64,000 bases of DNA from Halosimplex amylolyticum (GCF_051414035.1 NZ_JBLKNW010000004.1:248001-312000), one strand, 5' to 3'. Shown: positions 26,507 to 35,731, counted from the first letter of the stretch. The notes: generated by a model from the letters alone, not told the origin. A program made the numbers and translations.

Positions 26507-27412
26507 CTCCGGCGGGGGCGATTTGGGCTGCGAGCCGGGCACCTCGTGCCGGCGGATGGTCGTCGCTTCGAGCAAGTCCGCTTCCGAGCGCGGGTACGGG
26601 GCGCAGTAGACCTGCAGCGGCTGGGTTACCAGACTCACCGCCGAGAGCGCGACCGCCGTGGCCGACACCGAGTTGTTGCTGTGGGCGGCGATCCGGGCCG
26701 CGATCGTCCGGAGCAGCGTCCTGAAGTTCTCCACCGACGGGGCGTAGATCTCGCCCTTGTCCGGGTGGATCGAGTGGGTGTCCAGGACGGCCCGCATGGG
26801 AACGCCGCGGTCGGCCAGCCTGAGCGAGAGGTCCACGTCCTCGCCGCGGATCGGCATCGACGGGTCGAACACCTCCCCGTCGAGTTCGTCCCGGTAAATC
26901 GCTCGCGGGATGATCGCTCCGTCCCCCGGGATGTAGTTCACGTCCGCCGTCCCGGACAGCGGGTCGACGACGTACGGGATCGTGAAGCGATACGGCGACA
27001 GGAGCCGCACGTAGGTCCGCTCGGGGTCGACGCGGTAGTTGCGCCGGGCCGTCGTCCACACCGCCTCCGGCGTGACGCGGTCGGCGAGCGTCCGCAGGTA
27101 CCCCCGCGGGAACAGCGTGTCGTGGTTGTAACAGCAGATGTACTCGCCGCGGCTCTCGCGGATCCCGCGGTTGATCCCGCGGCTGAACCCGCGGTTTTCG
27201 TCGTTCTCGAGGACGCGGACGGGCGCGTCGTCCGGGTAGGCTTCCCGCACGCGTTCGGGCGTCCCGTCGTCGCTGTCGTTGTCGACGACGACGACCTCGT
27301 AGTCGTCGAACGCCTGCCGGCGCACGGAGTCGATCGCCCCCACGATCGCCTCGCCCGGGTCCCACGTCAGGAAGACGAGCGAGAACGTGGGGCGCGTCCG
27401 CGCGCTCGTCAT
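26498..27412 (-). CDS. Family 2 glycosyltransferase
   Basis: A 304-residue GT2-type enzyme. The nucleotide-sugar fold begins with FSLVFLTWDPGEAIVGAIDSV, followed by VVVVDNDSDDGT, ENRGFSRGINRGI, the metal-binding region CCYNHDTLFP (an NHD in place of the usual DxD), and IRGEDVDLSLRLADRG. No membrane span is evident except a weak C-terminal segment (SATAVALSAVSLV). It resembles rhamnosyltransferases of surface polysaccharides, which fits the nearby rml genes. The acceptor is unknown. Confidence 0.88.
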   Translation of the reverse strand: MTSARTRPTFSLVFLTWDPGEAIVGAIDSVRRQAFDDYEVVVVDNDSDDGTPERVREAYPDDAPVRVLENDENRGFSRGINRGIRESRGEYICCYNHDTLFPRGYLRTLADRVTPEAVWTTARRNYRVDPERTYVRLLSPYRFTIPYVVDPLSGTADVNYIPGDGAIIPRAIYRDELDGEVFDPSMPIRGEDVDLSLRLADRGVPMRAVLDTHSIHPDKGEIYAPSVENFRTLLRTIAARIAAHSNNSVSATAVALSAVSLVTQPLQVYCAPYPRSEADLLEATTIRRHEVPGSQPKSPPPEVH

Positions 27413-27795
27413 CCGTCCCACCTCCGCTCCGGGACCGGTCGACCGCCTGGGACGGTAGTCGACCAGTTCGCGATCCGGACGTTGGGTCTCTCCCGCCCGG
27501 ATGCCCCCGCGTGCCTGGGCAGTGCGACTCCGGTCTGTGAGCGGGCGGTCCGTCCGGGGCGCAGCCCGGTCGCGGAGGGCGGTGCTGTTCCGGGTCGAAC
27601 CCAGCGACGGACAGGCGGTGACATTCTCGGACCTCCTCGTCCGATCGATGGGGCGAACGGTGGTTAACGAACCATCTTGCACACTCAAGCCCCGATTAGC
27701 GACGCAAGCGGCCACAGTTCGCCGAAATTCGGCCGGGAGACGAACGCGTGAGGAACGCCGGGTCCGCCCGAGCGATCCCCCGACGAGACGGTCGC
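27413..27795. other. Intergenic region, no gene seen
   Basis: This stretch separates two minus-strand glycosyltransferase genes. It includes an AT-richer segment near 27658-27735 (GGTTAACGAACC, a near-palindrome). No protein motif or RNA gene was recognised. Confidence 0.6.
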
Positions 27796-29622
27796 TCAGC
27801 CCGACGTCCCGCACTGCCCGTCCCGTTCGAGGATCACGGTGTACTGGTCGACGCCCACGTCCTGTGGATCCCCGTACTGGTGCATCCGCGGTCTGAGCCC
27901 GACTTCGACGAGTCCCCGCAGCCTCCCGGGCCGCGACTGGGTATCCAGGAACGCCGGCCGACGCCCGAACGTCGCCGCGACGCGGTAGGGGTAGGTGTCC
28001 CCGGCGAGCAGGGTCCGGAGGAACCGTTCGCGTCGCTCGCCGGAGAGCCCGCGCGCCCGCTCGCTCCAGTCGTCGGGCGCCAGTACGAGGATGCTCTCGT
28101 AGTAGTGCAACTGGACGTAGTCGGGGCAGCGCTCCTCGATGGCGAATAGCCACTCCATCCCCGACTCCTTCGCCCCGCCGGGCGTCGCCTCGCGGTTGGT
28201 CGGTCGGTAGACGGTCATCCAGTGGGGCACCGCGGCCTCCTGGGGGTCGTTCGGGTACGTCTCGACGGTCGCGTTCGGCGCCGCGTTCGCGTCGAGCCAG
28301 CCGGTCGCCCGGTCGCGTGACTGCGAGGCGTAGCCGAGGTCGCCCACCCCGGCGTACAGCGCGCTCGTCACCAGAAGAGCGGCAATGATCGGCCCTCCCA
28401 GGTTCCGCCGGTAGTCGTAGAGCCGCATCAGCGCGACGGCGAGCACGACGACGAGCAGCGGGATCGTCGGGAGCAGGTGATGCGTGCGGACGTACGCCCA
28501 GTCCGCGTAGAGGCGGGTGTAGCCCGCGAGAACGATCAGCGCCAGCGCGACGCCGTCGGCCTCCGCCGACCGCCGGAGCGTCCGGGGGACGCTCGCGAGG
28601 AGGCCGCCTACCGAAGCGACGAACAGTGGCAGTCCCATGCCGTTGAGGTACCCGCGCAGGACCCACCACCAAGTGGGAGCGACCCGCCAGCCGTGCGGGT
28701 CGGTCTTGCCCGTGGTCCCCCGCTGGATGCGAGCGACGAGCGGTTCCAGCCCGCCGGCGACCACGGTCGGGAACCCCAGGTATATCGCCCCCGCGCCGAG
28801 CGCAGCACCGACCGCGAGCATCCGCGGGCGGAAGAGCGCCGCTCGCCAGTCGTCGCCGGCGTTCCCCACGCGGAGGACGAACGCACTGGCGATAACCAGC
28901 ACGCAGACGACGGTCGTGAGTTTCAGCGCGATGGCGATCCCGCCGGCCAGGCTGGCGGCGAGGAACAGGGCAGCGTCCCCGGTCTCGGCGTACCGGATGC
29001 AGAAGTACACCACGAGCAGGAAGAAAAACAGCGCCGGCACGTCCTCGCCGACCTCGTGAGCCAGGACGAGAAAGCCCCAGGTGAACGAGAGCAACAGCGC
29101 GGCGAGCCGGCCGGCCGCCCGGTCGCGCATCGCCGTCCCGATCCGGTAGGTGACGTAGACGCACCCGACCGCCAGGGCGACGACGACGAGTCGACCGAGC
29201 AGGACGCTCCACGTCCAGATCCACGCCGGCGTGCGCTGCCAGTGGGCCCACAGGTCGACCGAGGCGTGCTCCGGCAGCTGTACGAACGCGTCGATCTGCC
29301 CGGTGAGGAAGGCGACGACGAAGACCGGCAAGAGGGCCAGCCCGAACAGGTAGAACGTCGCACCGAACGCCCGCCCCTGTTGCATCCCCGCGAGCGCCGA
29401 CTCGATCCCTGGATCGGCGGCGAAGGTCCCGACGAAGGACATCGGGTCGACGATTCGCCAGCGCTCGTCCCGGGTGGCGAAGTTGGGGACGCGGTGCCAG
29501 AACCAGAAGCCCGCGAGGACCGTCGCCAGCCCGAGGATGTACGGGAGGTACGGGTCCGACTCGAAGTCGTCGCGGAGGCACCGCCGCGCTCTCCCGACGA
29601 GCCCTCCGGCCACTGGGCGCAT
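27796..29622 (-). CDS. GT39-like membrane glycosyltransferase (PMT_2 type)
   Basis: This protein has about 608 residues and 10-12 predicted spans. The first extracytoplasmic loop carries the DE pair (FATRDERWR), the acidic catalytic motif of the GT-C fold. Later blocks are WSVLLGRLVVVALAV, HEVGEDVPALFFFLLVVYF and HHLLPTIPLLVVVLAVALMR. It ends in a soluble extracytoplasmic domain of about 170 residues. Such enzymes transfer sugars from lipid-linked donors outside the membrane. An ATG at 29655 would add 11 residues, but a TATA-like GGTATATCG at 29661-29669 would place the transcript start after it. Confidence 0.82.
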   Translation of the reverse strand: MRPVAGGLVGRARRCLRDDFESDPYLPYILGLATVLAGFWFWHRVPNFATRDERWRIVDPMSFVGTFAADPGIESALAGMQQGRAFGATFYLFGLALLPVFVVAFLTGQIDAFVQLPEHASVDLWAHWQRTPAWIWTWSVLLGRLVVVALAVGCVYVTYRIGTAMRDRAAGRLAALLLSFTWGFLVLAHEVGEDVPALFFFLLVVYFCIRYAETGDAALFLAASLAGGIAIALKLTTVVCVLVIASAFVLRVGNAGDDWRAALFRPRMLAVGAALGAGAIYLGFPTVVAGGLEPLVARIQRGTTGKTDPHGWRVAPTWWWVLRGYLNGMGLPLFVASVGGLLASVPRTLRRSAEADGVALALIVLAGYTRLYADWAYVRTHHLLPTIPLLVVVLAVALMRLYDYRRNLGGPIIAALLVTSALYAGVGDLGYASQSRDRATGWLDANAAPNATVETYPNDPQEAAVPHWMTVYRPTNREATPGGAKESGMEWLFAIEERCPDYVQLHYYESILVLAPDDWSERARGLSGERRERFLRTLLAGDTYPYRVAATFGRRPAFLDTQSRPGRLRGLVEVGLRPRMHQYGDPQDVGVDQYTVILERDGQCGTSG

Positions 29623-29849
29623 GGAGTGGCGTTCGGCGGAGGCCCGGAAAGTCATGACGGCGATATACCCGCCGTCGCGTCGGTAAGCCGGCGTTAACGG
29701 CCGGACCGCGGCGGCTTCGAAGTGGACCGCTCCGGCGTCCGATTGGCTGTGTCAGCTAGGGTGCGGGCTGCGCCGGCGGCCGGTCGGACTGTGCCGTCGA
29801 CCGCTGGGTTCACATCGAGGCGGTCCCGGGCGAGCGCGGAGGTCGCAGT

Positions 29850-30776
29850 TCAGTCGCCGAGGTAGTACTCGACCGTCCGCTCCAGGCCCTCCTCGAAGGC
29901 GTACTCGGGTTCCCAGCCGAGGTCCCTGATCTTCGCCGTCTCCAGGGCGTAGCGCTGGTCGTGGCCCGGCCGGTCCTCGACGAATTCCACGAGGTCCCGC
30001 GACGCGCCCACTTGGTCCAGGATCGCTTCCGTCACGTCGAGGTTCGTCCGCTCGTCGCCGCTGCCGACGTTGTACACCTCGCCCGCGACTCCCTCCCGGA
30101 GCGCCAGGTCGATCGCCCGGCAGTTGTCGGCGACGTAGGTCCACTCCCGGACGTTCGAGCCGTCGCCGTACAGGGGGAGCGACTCGCCCGCCGCCGCCCG
30201 TGTGAGGAACTTCGGGACGAGCTTCTCTTCGTGCTGGCGCGGGCCGAAGTTGTTCGACGAACGGGTGACGACGACGGGAAGCCCGTAGGTCCGCTCGTAG
30301 CTCAGCGCGAGGTGGTCGGCGCCGGCCTTGGTCGCGGCGTAGGGGTTGCGCGGGTCGAGCGGGTCGGTCTCGGCGAACGCCCCGTCGACGGTCTGGCCGT
30401 ACACCTCGTCGGTCGAGACCTGCAGGAACCGGTCGAGGTCGGCGTCGCGGGCCGCGTCGAGGAGCGCGCGCGTCCCGTCGACGTTCGTCTCGACGAACGG
30501 CGCCGCGCCGTCGATCGACCGGTCGACGTGCGACTCCGCCGCGAAGTGCACCACGGCGTCGACGTCCGCGACCAGGTCGGCCACCAGGTCGTCGTCGCGG
30601 ACGTCGCCCTCGACGAACTCGTGGCGGTCGTCCCCGAGCGCGCCGGCGAGGTTGTCCTTCGAGCCCGCGTAGGTCAGCGCGTCGAGCGTGACCACCTCGT
30701 CGTCGGTGCGTTCGAGCAGGTGGTCGACGTAGTTCGAGCCGATGAATCCCGCACCGCCGGTGACGAGCGTTCGCAC
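29850..30776 (-). CDS. rmlB: dTDP-glucose 4,6-dehydratase
   Basis: A 308-residue extended short-chain dehydrogenase. It converts dTDP-glucose to dTDP-4-keto-6-deoxyglucose, the second step to dTDP-rhamnose. Motifs are the NAD site TGGAGFIGSNYVDHLL (6-21), HFAAESHVDRSI, STDEVYG with the Asp-Glu catalytic pair, YAATKAGADHL (Tyr/Lys) and SNNFGPRQHEEKLVPKF. It is divergent from rmlD with only 54 bases between. Confidence 0.95.
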   Translation of the reverse strand: MRTLVTGGAGFIGSNYVDHLLERTDDEVVTLDALTYAGSKDNLAGALGDDRHEFVEGDVRDDDLVADLVADVDAVVHFAAESHVDRSIDGAAPFVETNVDGTRALLDAARDADLDRFLQVSTDEVYGQTVDGAFAETDPLDPRNPYAATKAGADHLALSYERTYGLPVVVTRSSNNFGPRQHEEKLVPKFLTRAAAGESLPLYGDGSNVREWTYVADNCRAIDLALREGVAGEVYNVGSGDERTNLDVTEAILDQVGASRDLVEFVEDRPGHDQRYALETAKIRDLGWEPEYAFEEGLERTVEYYLGD

Positions 30777-30798
30777 GGTTCAGTCAACGAGTCGACCG

Positions 30799-30808
30799 CA
30801 TATTTGTG
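30799..30808. promoter_or_regulatory. Shared central TATA-like box of rmlB and rmlD
   Basis: The sequence GCATATTTGT is the only AT-rich element in the 54-base gap. It is centred about 27 bases before the rmlD ATG (30831) on the plus strand and about 28 bases before the rmlB ATG (30776) on the minus strand. One box could therefore position two back-to-back leaderless transcripts. Confidence 0.5.
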
Positions 30809-30830
30809 TTTCCGCTGCGTGGGTGGGCGC

Positions 30831-31739
30831 ATGCGAACGCTGGTCCTCGGCGCGAACGGGCAGCTCGGGAGCAACGTCGTCACCGCCGCGCTCGACCGCG
30901 GCTGGGAGGCCCACGGGACGGTCCGGTCGTCGCCCGAGCGCGCACCGGTGGAGTGCTCCCGGCTGGACATTCGCGACGCCGACCGCGCGGCCGCGCTGCT
31001 CGACGAGCGCGCGCCCGACCTCGTCGTCAACTGCGCCGCGATGACGGACGTCGACGGCTGCGAGGCCGACCCCGAGCGGGCGCACGCCGTCAACGGCGAG
31101 GCGCCCGGCGACCTCGCGTCGGCCTGCGCCGACCGGGGGATCCGGTTCGTCCACGTCTCGACCGACTACGTGTTCGACGGGCGCGACCAGACGCCCTACG
31201 ACGAGTCGGGCGAGGCGAACCCGCTCCAGGTGTACGGCGAGTCGAAACTGGCCGGCGAGCGCGCCGTGCGCAATCTCGACGCCGACTCGCTGGTCGCCCG
31301 CCTCTCGTTCGTCTACGGGACCCACGGGTTCACGGGCGAACCGACTGGGTTCCCGGCCTGGGTCCGCGGCAAACTCGCCGCGGGCGAGTCCGTCCCGCTG
31401 TTCACCGACCAGCACGTCACCCCGAGTCGCGCCGGGCAGGCGGCCGCGACCCTCCTCGACCTCGCCGACGCCGGGGAGTCGGGGACCGTCCACGTCGCCA
31501 GCCGGTCGTGTCTGACTCCCCACGAGTTCGGCCGCCTGCTCGCCGACCGGCTGGACGCCGATCCGACGCTCGTCGAGGAAGGGTCGATGGGCGACGTCGA
31601 CCGCGAGGCGACGCGGCCGCCTCACACCTGCCTCGACGTGTCGGCGGTCGAGGCTGCGCTCGATCGCCCGCAGCCCACGACCGACGAAGACCTCGCCGCC
31701 ATCGACGATGCGCTCTCGCTCGACCGGCGCGCGGACTGA
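30831..31739 (+). CDS. rmlD: dTDP-4-dehydrorhamnose reductase
   Basis: A 302-residue NAD(P)-dependent reductase that completes dTDP-L-rhamnose. Motifs are TLVLGANGQLGSNVV (3-17), VVNCAAMTDVDGCE, FVHVSTDYVFDGRDQTPY, YGESKLAGERAV (catalytic Tyr/Lys) and RLSFVYGTHG. The start is the ATG predicted to lie at the transcript start. Together with rmlB, rmlA and rmlC in this window, a full dTDP-rhamnose set is present. Confidence 0.93.
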   Translation: MRTLVLGANGQLGSNVVTAALDRGWEAHGTVRSSPERAPVECSRLDIRDADRAAALLDERAPDLVVNCAAMTDVDGCEADPERAHAVNGEAPGDLASACADRGIRFVHVSTDYVFDGRDQTPYDESGEANPLQVYGESKLAGERAVRNLDADSLVARLSFVYGTHGFTGEPTGFPAWVRGKLAAGESVPLFTDQHVTPSRAGQAAATLLDLADAGESGTVHVASRSCLTPHEFGRLLADRLDADPTLVEEGSMGDVDREATRPPHTCLDVSAVEAALDRPQPTTDEDLAAIDDALSLDRRAD

Positions 31740-31835
31740 CGGGGCCGAGCCAGCGCGCTCGCAGTGCTCGCCGTCACGTAAACTCCTTCAGTCATCACGC
31801 AGCGTGCGCTTGGGTCCGCGCCCCCAAACGGACAC

Positions 31836-32078
31836 GTGTCCGAACGACGAAGCGCGGCGCCCGGTGCGGGCCCGGACCGGACGGAATCGGATCCGACTGT
31901 CGAGACGTTCTGGTCGGCGCTGAACACGGGAGCGCTGCTGGTCGTCGCCGCTCTCCGCTCGCCCGTACTGCACTCGCTGTCCGGCGAGTGGCCCGCCGGG
32001 TTCGGCGGCCGGGGCGCGGCCGCGTTCGCCGTCGTCGGCGTCGGTCTCTTCGGCTACTCGCTCGTGATCGCGTCCTGA
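31836..32078 (+). CDS. Hypothetical small membrane protein
   Basis: An 80-residue protein with a polar, acidic N-terminus and two hydrophobic stretches (about 27-45 and 60-79). It starts with GTG. I do not recognise a family. It lies between rmlD and the convergent pspA gene. Confidence 0.55.
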   Translation: MSERRSAAPGAGPDRTESDPTVETFWSALNTGALLVVAALRSPVLHSLSGEWPAGFGGRGAAAFAVVGVGLFGYSLVIAS

Positions 32079-32096
32079 GCGCCGGCCCCCGGGGAG

Positions 32097-32855
32097 TCAG
32101 TCGGTCCCGCTCCCCGCGGGCTCCTGTTCGAGTTCGACGTCGGTCCCGTCCCGCGTCTCCCGGCCGACTCGCGTCTTCATCTCCTCGAGTTCCCGGTCGA
32201 TGCGCTGCTCGGTCGAGCGGCGTTCGAGTTCGCGGTCGATCTCGTCGCCCTCGGCGAGCACGTCGTCGAGAGCGCCGCTCGCTTCGAGTTCTTCGAGCGC
32301 GGACGCCCGGGCTTCCATCTGCTCGGTCCGGTCGGTCGCCCGTTCGATCGCGCGGCTCACGTCCTCCATCTCGCCGCCGACGCCCGTGAACGCCTCGGCG
32401 ACGCGCGCCGACGCTCGCGCCGCCTCGTGGCGGGCTTTCAGCGTCTCCTTGTGCGTCCGGAACCCCTCGATGCGACCGCGGAGCGTGACCTGCCGCTCGG
32501 TCAGGCGGTCCTGAGTCGCCTGGAGGCGCTCGATCTGTTCCTCGAGATCGGCCACCTGGTCGACCGTCGCGTGTTTCTTCTCGAGTGCGCGCCGCGCCAG
32601 GTCGTCGCGGTCCTGTCGGACCGCCTCCCGGACCTGCTCGTCGTGCTTCTCGGCGGCCGCCTGCAGGCGCTCGCGGTGCATCTCCAGCCGCTTCTTCTGG
32701 GTCGTGATGCTCGCGATGCCCCGGTTGATCTCCTGGAGTTCGTCGCGCAACCGCTCGTAGGAGTAGTCGAGTTCCGCTGCCGGGTCCGACGTGCGATTCA
32801 GGAGCGCGTTCAGCCACGACTCGATCGTGAACGAGATGCGTCCGAGGAGACTCAC
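32097..32855 (-). CDS. pspA: PspA/IM30 family protein
   Basis: This 252-residue protein is almost wholly coiled coil, with the PspA/IM30 opening MSLLGRISFTIESWLNALLNRTSDPAAELDYSYERL (shown here only as its pattern: short amphipathic helix, then a D-P-x-x-L-like turn). Long Glu/Arg/Gln heptads run to about residue 220, then an acidic tail. Family members coat and stabilise the cell membrane under stress and resemble ESCRT-III. No PspB/C or PspF partner is next to it. Confidence 0.85.
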   Translation of the reverse strand: MSLLGRISFTIESWLNALLNRTSDPAAELDYSYERLRDELQEINRGIASITTQKKRLEMHRERLQAAAEKHDEQVREAVRQDRDDLARRALEKKHATVDQVADLEEQIERLQATQDRLTERQVTLRGRIEGFRTHKETLKARHEAARASARVAEAFTGVGGEMEDVSRAIERATDRTEQMEARASALEELEASGALDDVLAEGDEIDRELERRSTEQRIDRELEEMKTRVGRETRDGTDVELEQEPAGSGTD

Positions 32856-32979
32856 TGGTGTCCCTCCGGTTCGAGGCGCCCGTCCGGTCCACTGGGTCCG
32901 TTCGATGGCATAGCGGAGGAATCGGGCCAGATCCGGTTAATACCGCTGCGCGCAAACGCCGGTCCGGCGGCCCGCGCTC

Positions 32980-33064
32980 GTTCGAACCGCTCGCTGCTCG
33001 CCCGTGTTCGAAGCGCTCGCTGCTCGCCCGTGTTCGAAGCGCTCGTTGCTCGCCCCCGTTCGAT
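32980..33064. repeat. Three 26-bp tandem repeats in a gene-free stretch
   Basis: Units at 32980, 33006 and 33032, plus a 7-bp partial, share GTTCGAAGCGCTCG and TGCTCGCCCGT. Each contains the palindrome TTCGAA. The surrounding intergenic region, 32856-33262, holds no recognisable gene. The 26-bp length breaks any reading frame, so the repeat is non-coding. Confidence 0.9.
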
Positions 33065-33262
33065 CGTCCTATTCCGGTGCGCCCCGTCTTCGCTCGCCGA
33101 CTCGAGCTGAGGGTGCCCGAAGCGAGCATCTATCCGCTGCCGACGGCGGCCGTCGCGGCGGTCACGAACGAAGAAGTTCGTCACGGGCGAGCGGCGCGGC
33201 TCCGACCCTTGCTGTTTTGGGAGGGGGCGTATGCCTGTCGGTCCCGTACGTCGACGTGAACG

Positions 33263-33502
33263 ATGAGCCTGGACCAGTCCACGCGGCCCCTCGACGTCGA
33301 GAACGTGCGGGTGTTCGACTACCGGCGGGACGTGATCGTCGAACTCCACGGCGAGACGCCGGACGGGGAGTTCGACGCGGTCTCGTACGTGTTCCGGGAG
33401 GACCCGGACGACGAGACTGGTCTGCGATCGCCCGAGATCGAAGCCGATCACGAAGCGGCCGTCCACGAGGCGCTGGACGAAGCGGACTACACGCTCACCT
33501 GA
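33263..33502 (+). CDS. Hypothetical acidic protein
   Basis: A 79-residue, very acidic protein with a beta-like core (VRVFDYRRDVIVELHGETPDGEFDAVSYVFRE) and an acidic helical tail. No family was recognised. Acidity and codon use support a real haloarchaeal gene. Confidence 0.65.
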   Translation: MSLDQSTRPLDVENVRVFDYRRDVIVELHGETPDGEFDAVSYVFREDPDDETGLRSPEIEADHEAAVHEALDEADYTLT

Positions 33503-33785
33503 AGCGGTTCGACTTCCGCAGAAACGTCGCGACTGACGCCGGGAGATGTGACTCCGCGATACGAGTTAGCGAACAGAGCGGACCACGGCCGAAAAGCGGC
33601 CGTGTGTCGCTCTGAATTGGTCCCCGCTGACGCTTCGGCCCTCCAAGACGAAGCGTCATCTGATACAATGACCTACTGTTAATTAAGCCTGTTGGGCCGA
33701 CGCCGGAAAGATCGTCGCATTGACACACCAGACGACCGGTTCCCGGGTGGTCGCGGTGGTCGATCGGGCGGGCACCACGTCTGGA

Positions 33786-33965
33786 CTACAGCCGATACTG
33801 TTCGCGGTTGTCGAGGAAGTGCCGGCGCTCGCTCTCGGGGAGGTCCGTGAACCGGAGGACTGCCTCGCAGTCGAGCCCCGGACACTTCGTGACGCGAGCG
33901 CTCTCGAGTTCGTTCGCCGAGACGATCGTCCCGCAGTCCGGACAGGTGAGGGTGATGACGCGCAT
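33786..33965 (-). CDS. Small zinc-ribbon protein
   Basis: This 59-residue protein has two Cys pairs: CPDCG (8-12) and CPGLDC (28-33), the pattern of a rubredoxin-like zinc ribbon. The remaining sequence is acidic and helical (LPESERRHFLDNREQYRL). It starts two bases after the rmlA stop on the same strand, so the two are almost certainly co-transcribed. Small CPxCG proteins are numerous in haloarchaea, and several affect surface or adaptive traits; the role of this one is unknown. Confidence 0.75.
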   Translation of the reverse strand: MRVITLTCPDCGTIVSANELESARVTKCPGLDCEAVLRFTDLPESERRHFLDNREQYRL

Positions 33966-33967
33966 GG

Positions 33968-35041
33968 TCAGAGCTTGATGTCGGAGTTCTCGCCGACGAC
34001 GAGGCGCTGGCCGTCGGGGAGCACCTCGTCGGCGCTCGTGATCGTGGCACCGCTCCCGACGAGGCTGTCGACGATCCGACCGGAGGCGTCGATATCCGCG
34101 TCGCCGATGATCACGCTGTTCTCGACGTGCGTGCTGGCGACCGTCGACCCCGCGCCGACGGAGGTGTAGGGGCCGACGTACGCCCCCTCCTCTACGGCGA
34201 CGCCCGCTCCGAGCGAGACCGGACCCCTGACGACCGCTCCGGACTCGACCACGGCGCCCTCGTGCATGTCGATTCGACCTGTCGTCTCCGCGCCGTCTTC
34301 GACGGTTCCGTCGTCTGCCGGATCCAGGTCTTCGAGGACGAGTCGGTTGGCCTCGAGGACGTCCCCGGGCTTGCCGGTGTCTTTCCACCAGCCCTCGACG
34401 ACGTGGGAGCTGATCGCCAGCCCGTCGTCGAGCAGCGACTGGATGGCGTCGGTGATCTCGAGTTCCCCCCGCCAGGACGGCTCCAGTTCCTCGATGGCGT
34501 CGAAGACCGCGGGCGAGAACACGTAGATGCCGATGAGCGCCAGATCGCTCGGCGGGTCGTCGGGCTTCTCGACCAGCCGGCGCACGTCGCCCGCCTCGTC
34601 CACCTCGGCGATGCCGAACGCCCCTGGGTCGTCGACGTGCTGCAGGGCGATCGCCGCGGCGTAGTCGCCCGACTCGAAGTGCTCGACGAGTTCGCCGACG
34701 CCCCGGTTCAGGAGGTTGTCGCCGAGGTACATCACGAAGTCGTCGTCGCCGACGAACTCCCGGGCACAGCCCGCCGCGTGCGCCAGCCCGAGCGGGTTCC
34801 CCTGGACGATGTACGTGACGTCGACCCCGTAGGCCGACCCGTCGCCGAGGAACGACTGGATGGCCTCGCGGCCCTTGTGGCCGAGGACGACGCCGACGTC
34901 GGTGATCCCGGCCGCGCGGAGGTCCTCGACCGCGTACTCCAGGACCGGCTTGTTCGCGACCGGGATGAGTTGCTTGGGGCCGGTGTGGGTGATCGGGCGG
35001 AGCCGCGAACCCGTCCCGCCCGCGAGGATGAGTCCCTTCAT
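33968..35041 (-). CDS. rmlA: Glucose-1-phosphate thymidylyltransferase (long form)
   Basis: A 357-residue nucleotidyltransferase. The N-terminal catalytic domain has LILAGGTGSRLRPITHTGPKQL (4-25), VMYLGDNLL and VEKP, and makes dTDP-glucose from dTTP and glucose-1-phosphate. From about residue 240 a left-handed beta-helix appears as hexapeptide repeats (GAVVESGAVVRGPVSLGAGVAVEEG). This long, two-domain form is typical of archaea. Alternative sugar-phosphate specificity cannot be excluded, but the rml neighbours favour dTDP-glucose. Confidence 0.92.
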   Translation of the reverse strand: MKGLILAGGTGSRLRPITHTGPKQLIPVANKPVLEYAVEDLRAAGITDVGVVLGHKGREAIQSFLGDGSAYGVDVTYIVQGNPLGLAHAAGCAREFVGDDDFVMYLGDNLLNRGVGELVEHFESGDYAAAIALQHVDDPGAFGIAEVDEAGDVRRLVEKPDDPPSDLALIGIYVFSPAVFDAIEELEPSWRGELEITDAIQSLLDDGLAISSHVVEGWWKDTGKPGDVLEANRLVLEDLDPADDGTVEDGAETTGRIDMHEGAVVESGAVVRGPVSLGAGVAVEEGAYVGPYTSVGAGSTVASTHVENSVIIGDADIDASGRIVDSLVGSGATITSADEVLPDGQRLVVGENSDIKL

Positions 35042-35171
35042 GGTCCCGCGATTGTATCGCGATCACTCAGTTAGTCGCCGCTTATCGACACCTGTGATTT
35101 AGGGTACCATTCGTTCGAAGACAGCGACGAAGACGAGGCAGGTTTCGATTCCAGGTGACGGATCTGACCGC

Positions 35172-35455
35172 TCAGTCGTCGTCGGCAGTGTACGCGCCGT
35201 CGCGCCGCTTGATTCGGGCGACGACCAGACGCTGGTCGTTCCGTCGAAAGGTCACGGACAAGCGGAATCCTCCGACACGTATCTTCTTGTATGGGCTGTT
35301 TTGGAGCGGCTCTCCGTAATCGGGTGGATCGCGCCACGGGGAGTCGACGATGTCGTCGAGTTTCTCGATAACGCGGTCCTGTTCAGCCGGCGAAAGCGCG
35401 GAGAATCGTCCTGTGCCTTCGAGGAGAGTTCCCAGACCCACCCGTCGTCACTCAT
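35172..35455 (-). pseudogene. RelE/ParE-type toxin gene disrupted by a frameshift
   Basis: The toxin start (ATG at 35455) overlaps the antitoxin stop and encodes MSDDGWVWELSSKAQDD. The rest of the toxin (FSALSPAEQDRVIEKLDDIVDSPWRD, then SPYKKIRVGGFRLSVTFRR and VVARIKRRDGAYTADDD) is in another frame. One missing base near 35405, in the codon for Asp17, accounts for the break. A GTG at 35441 would start a protein in the second frame with an unrelated N-terminus. The gene is probably inactive, unless there is a sequencing error or ribosomal slippage. Confidence 0.8.
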
Positions 35456-35726
35456 CCGTACCGAACTGTTCGCGCGCTTCGTCCGCGCCCATCGTCAGTC
35501 CCTCGCGGACGTCCTCCTCGGCTTCGAGGAGCGCGACGAGTTCGTCGCGGTCGAACGTCGGGAACTCGACGGCGTCCCGGAGCGTGTAGCGGATGAACTC
35601 GCTCCGGCTGTTGAAGCCACGCCCTTGCCACGTGTCGTCGATCTCCTCGAGGAACGACTCGGTTAGTTTGAAGTTTACCGAGACGATATCGTCTTCGCCG
35701 TCACCACCCGTGGTCGCTTCGGACAT
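35448..35726 (-). CDS. Ribbon-helix-helix antitoxin
   Basis: A 92-residue acidic protein with the ribbon-helix-helix pattern: strand VSVNFKLTESFLEEID, then FNSRSEFIRYTLRDAVE (about 15-53). The C-terminal half is acidic and helical, as expected for the part that wraps the toxin. Its stop overlaps the toxin start by eight bases. It should bind its own promoter; a palindrome sits immediately upstream. The gene is intact although the toxin is not. Confidence 0.88.
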   Translation of the reverse strand: MSEATTGGDGEDDIVSVNFKLTESFLEEIDDTWQGRGFNSRSEFIRYTLRDAVEFPTFDRDELVALLEAEEDVREGLTMGADEAREQFGTDE

Positions 35727-35731
35727 ACGCT

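Noticed and set aside
28477..29697. Long plus-strand frame opposite the GT39-like gene
   Set aside because: The predicted product is an Arg/Glu/Pro-rich antisense artefact. The minus strand encodes a clear multi-span glycosyltransferase.
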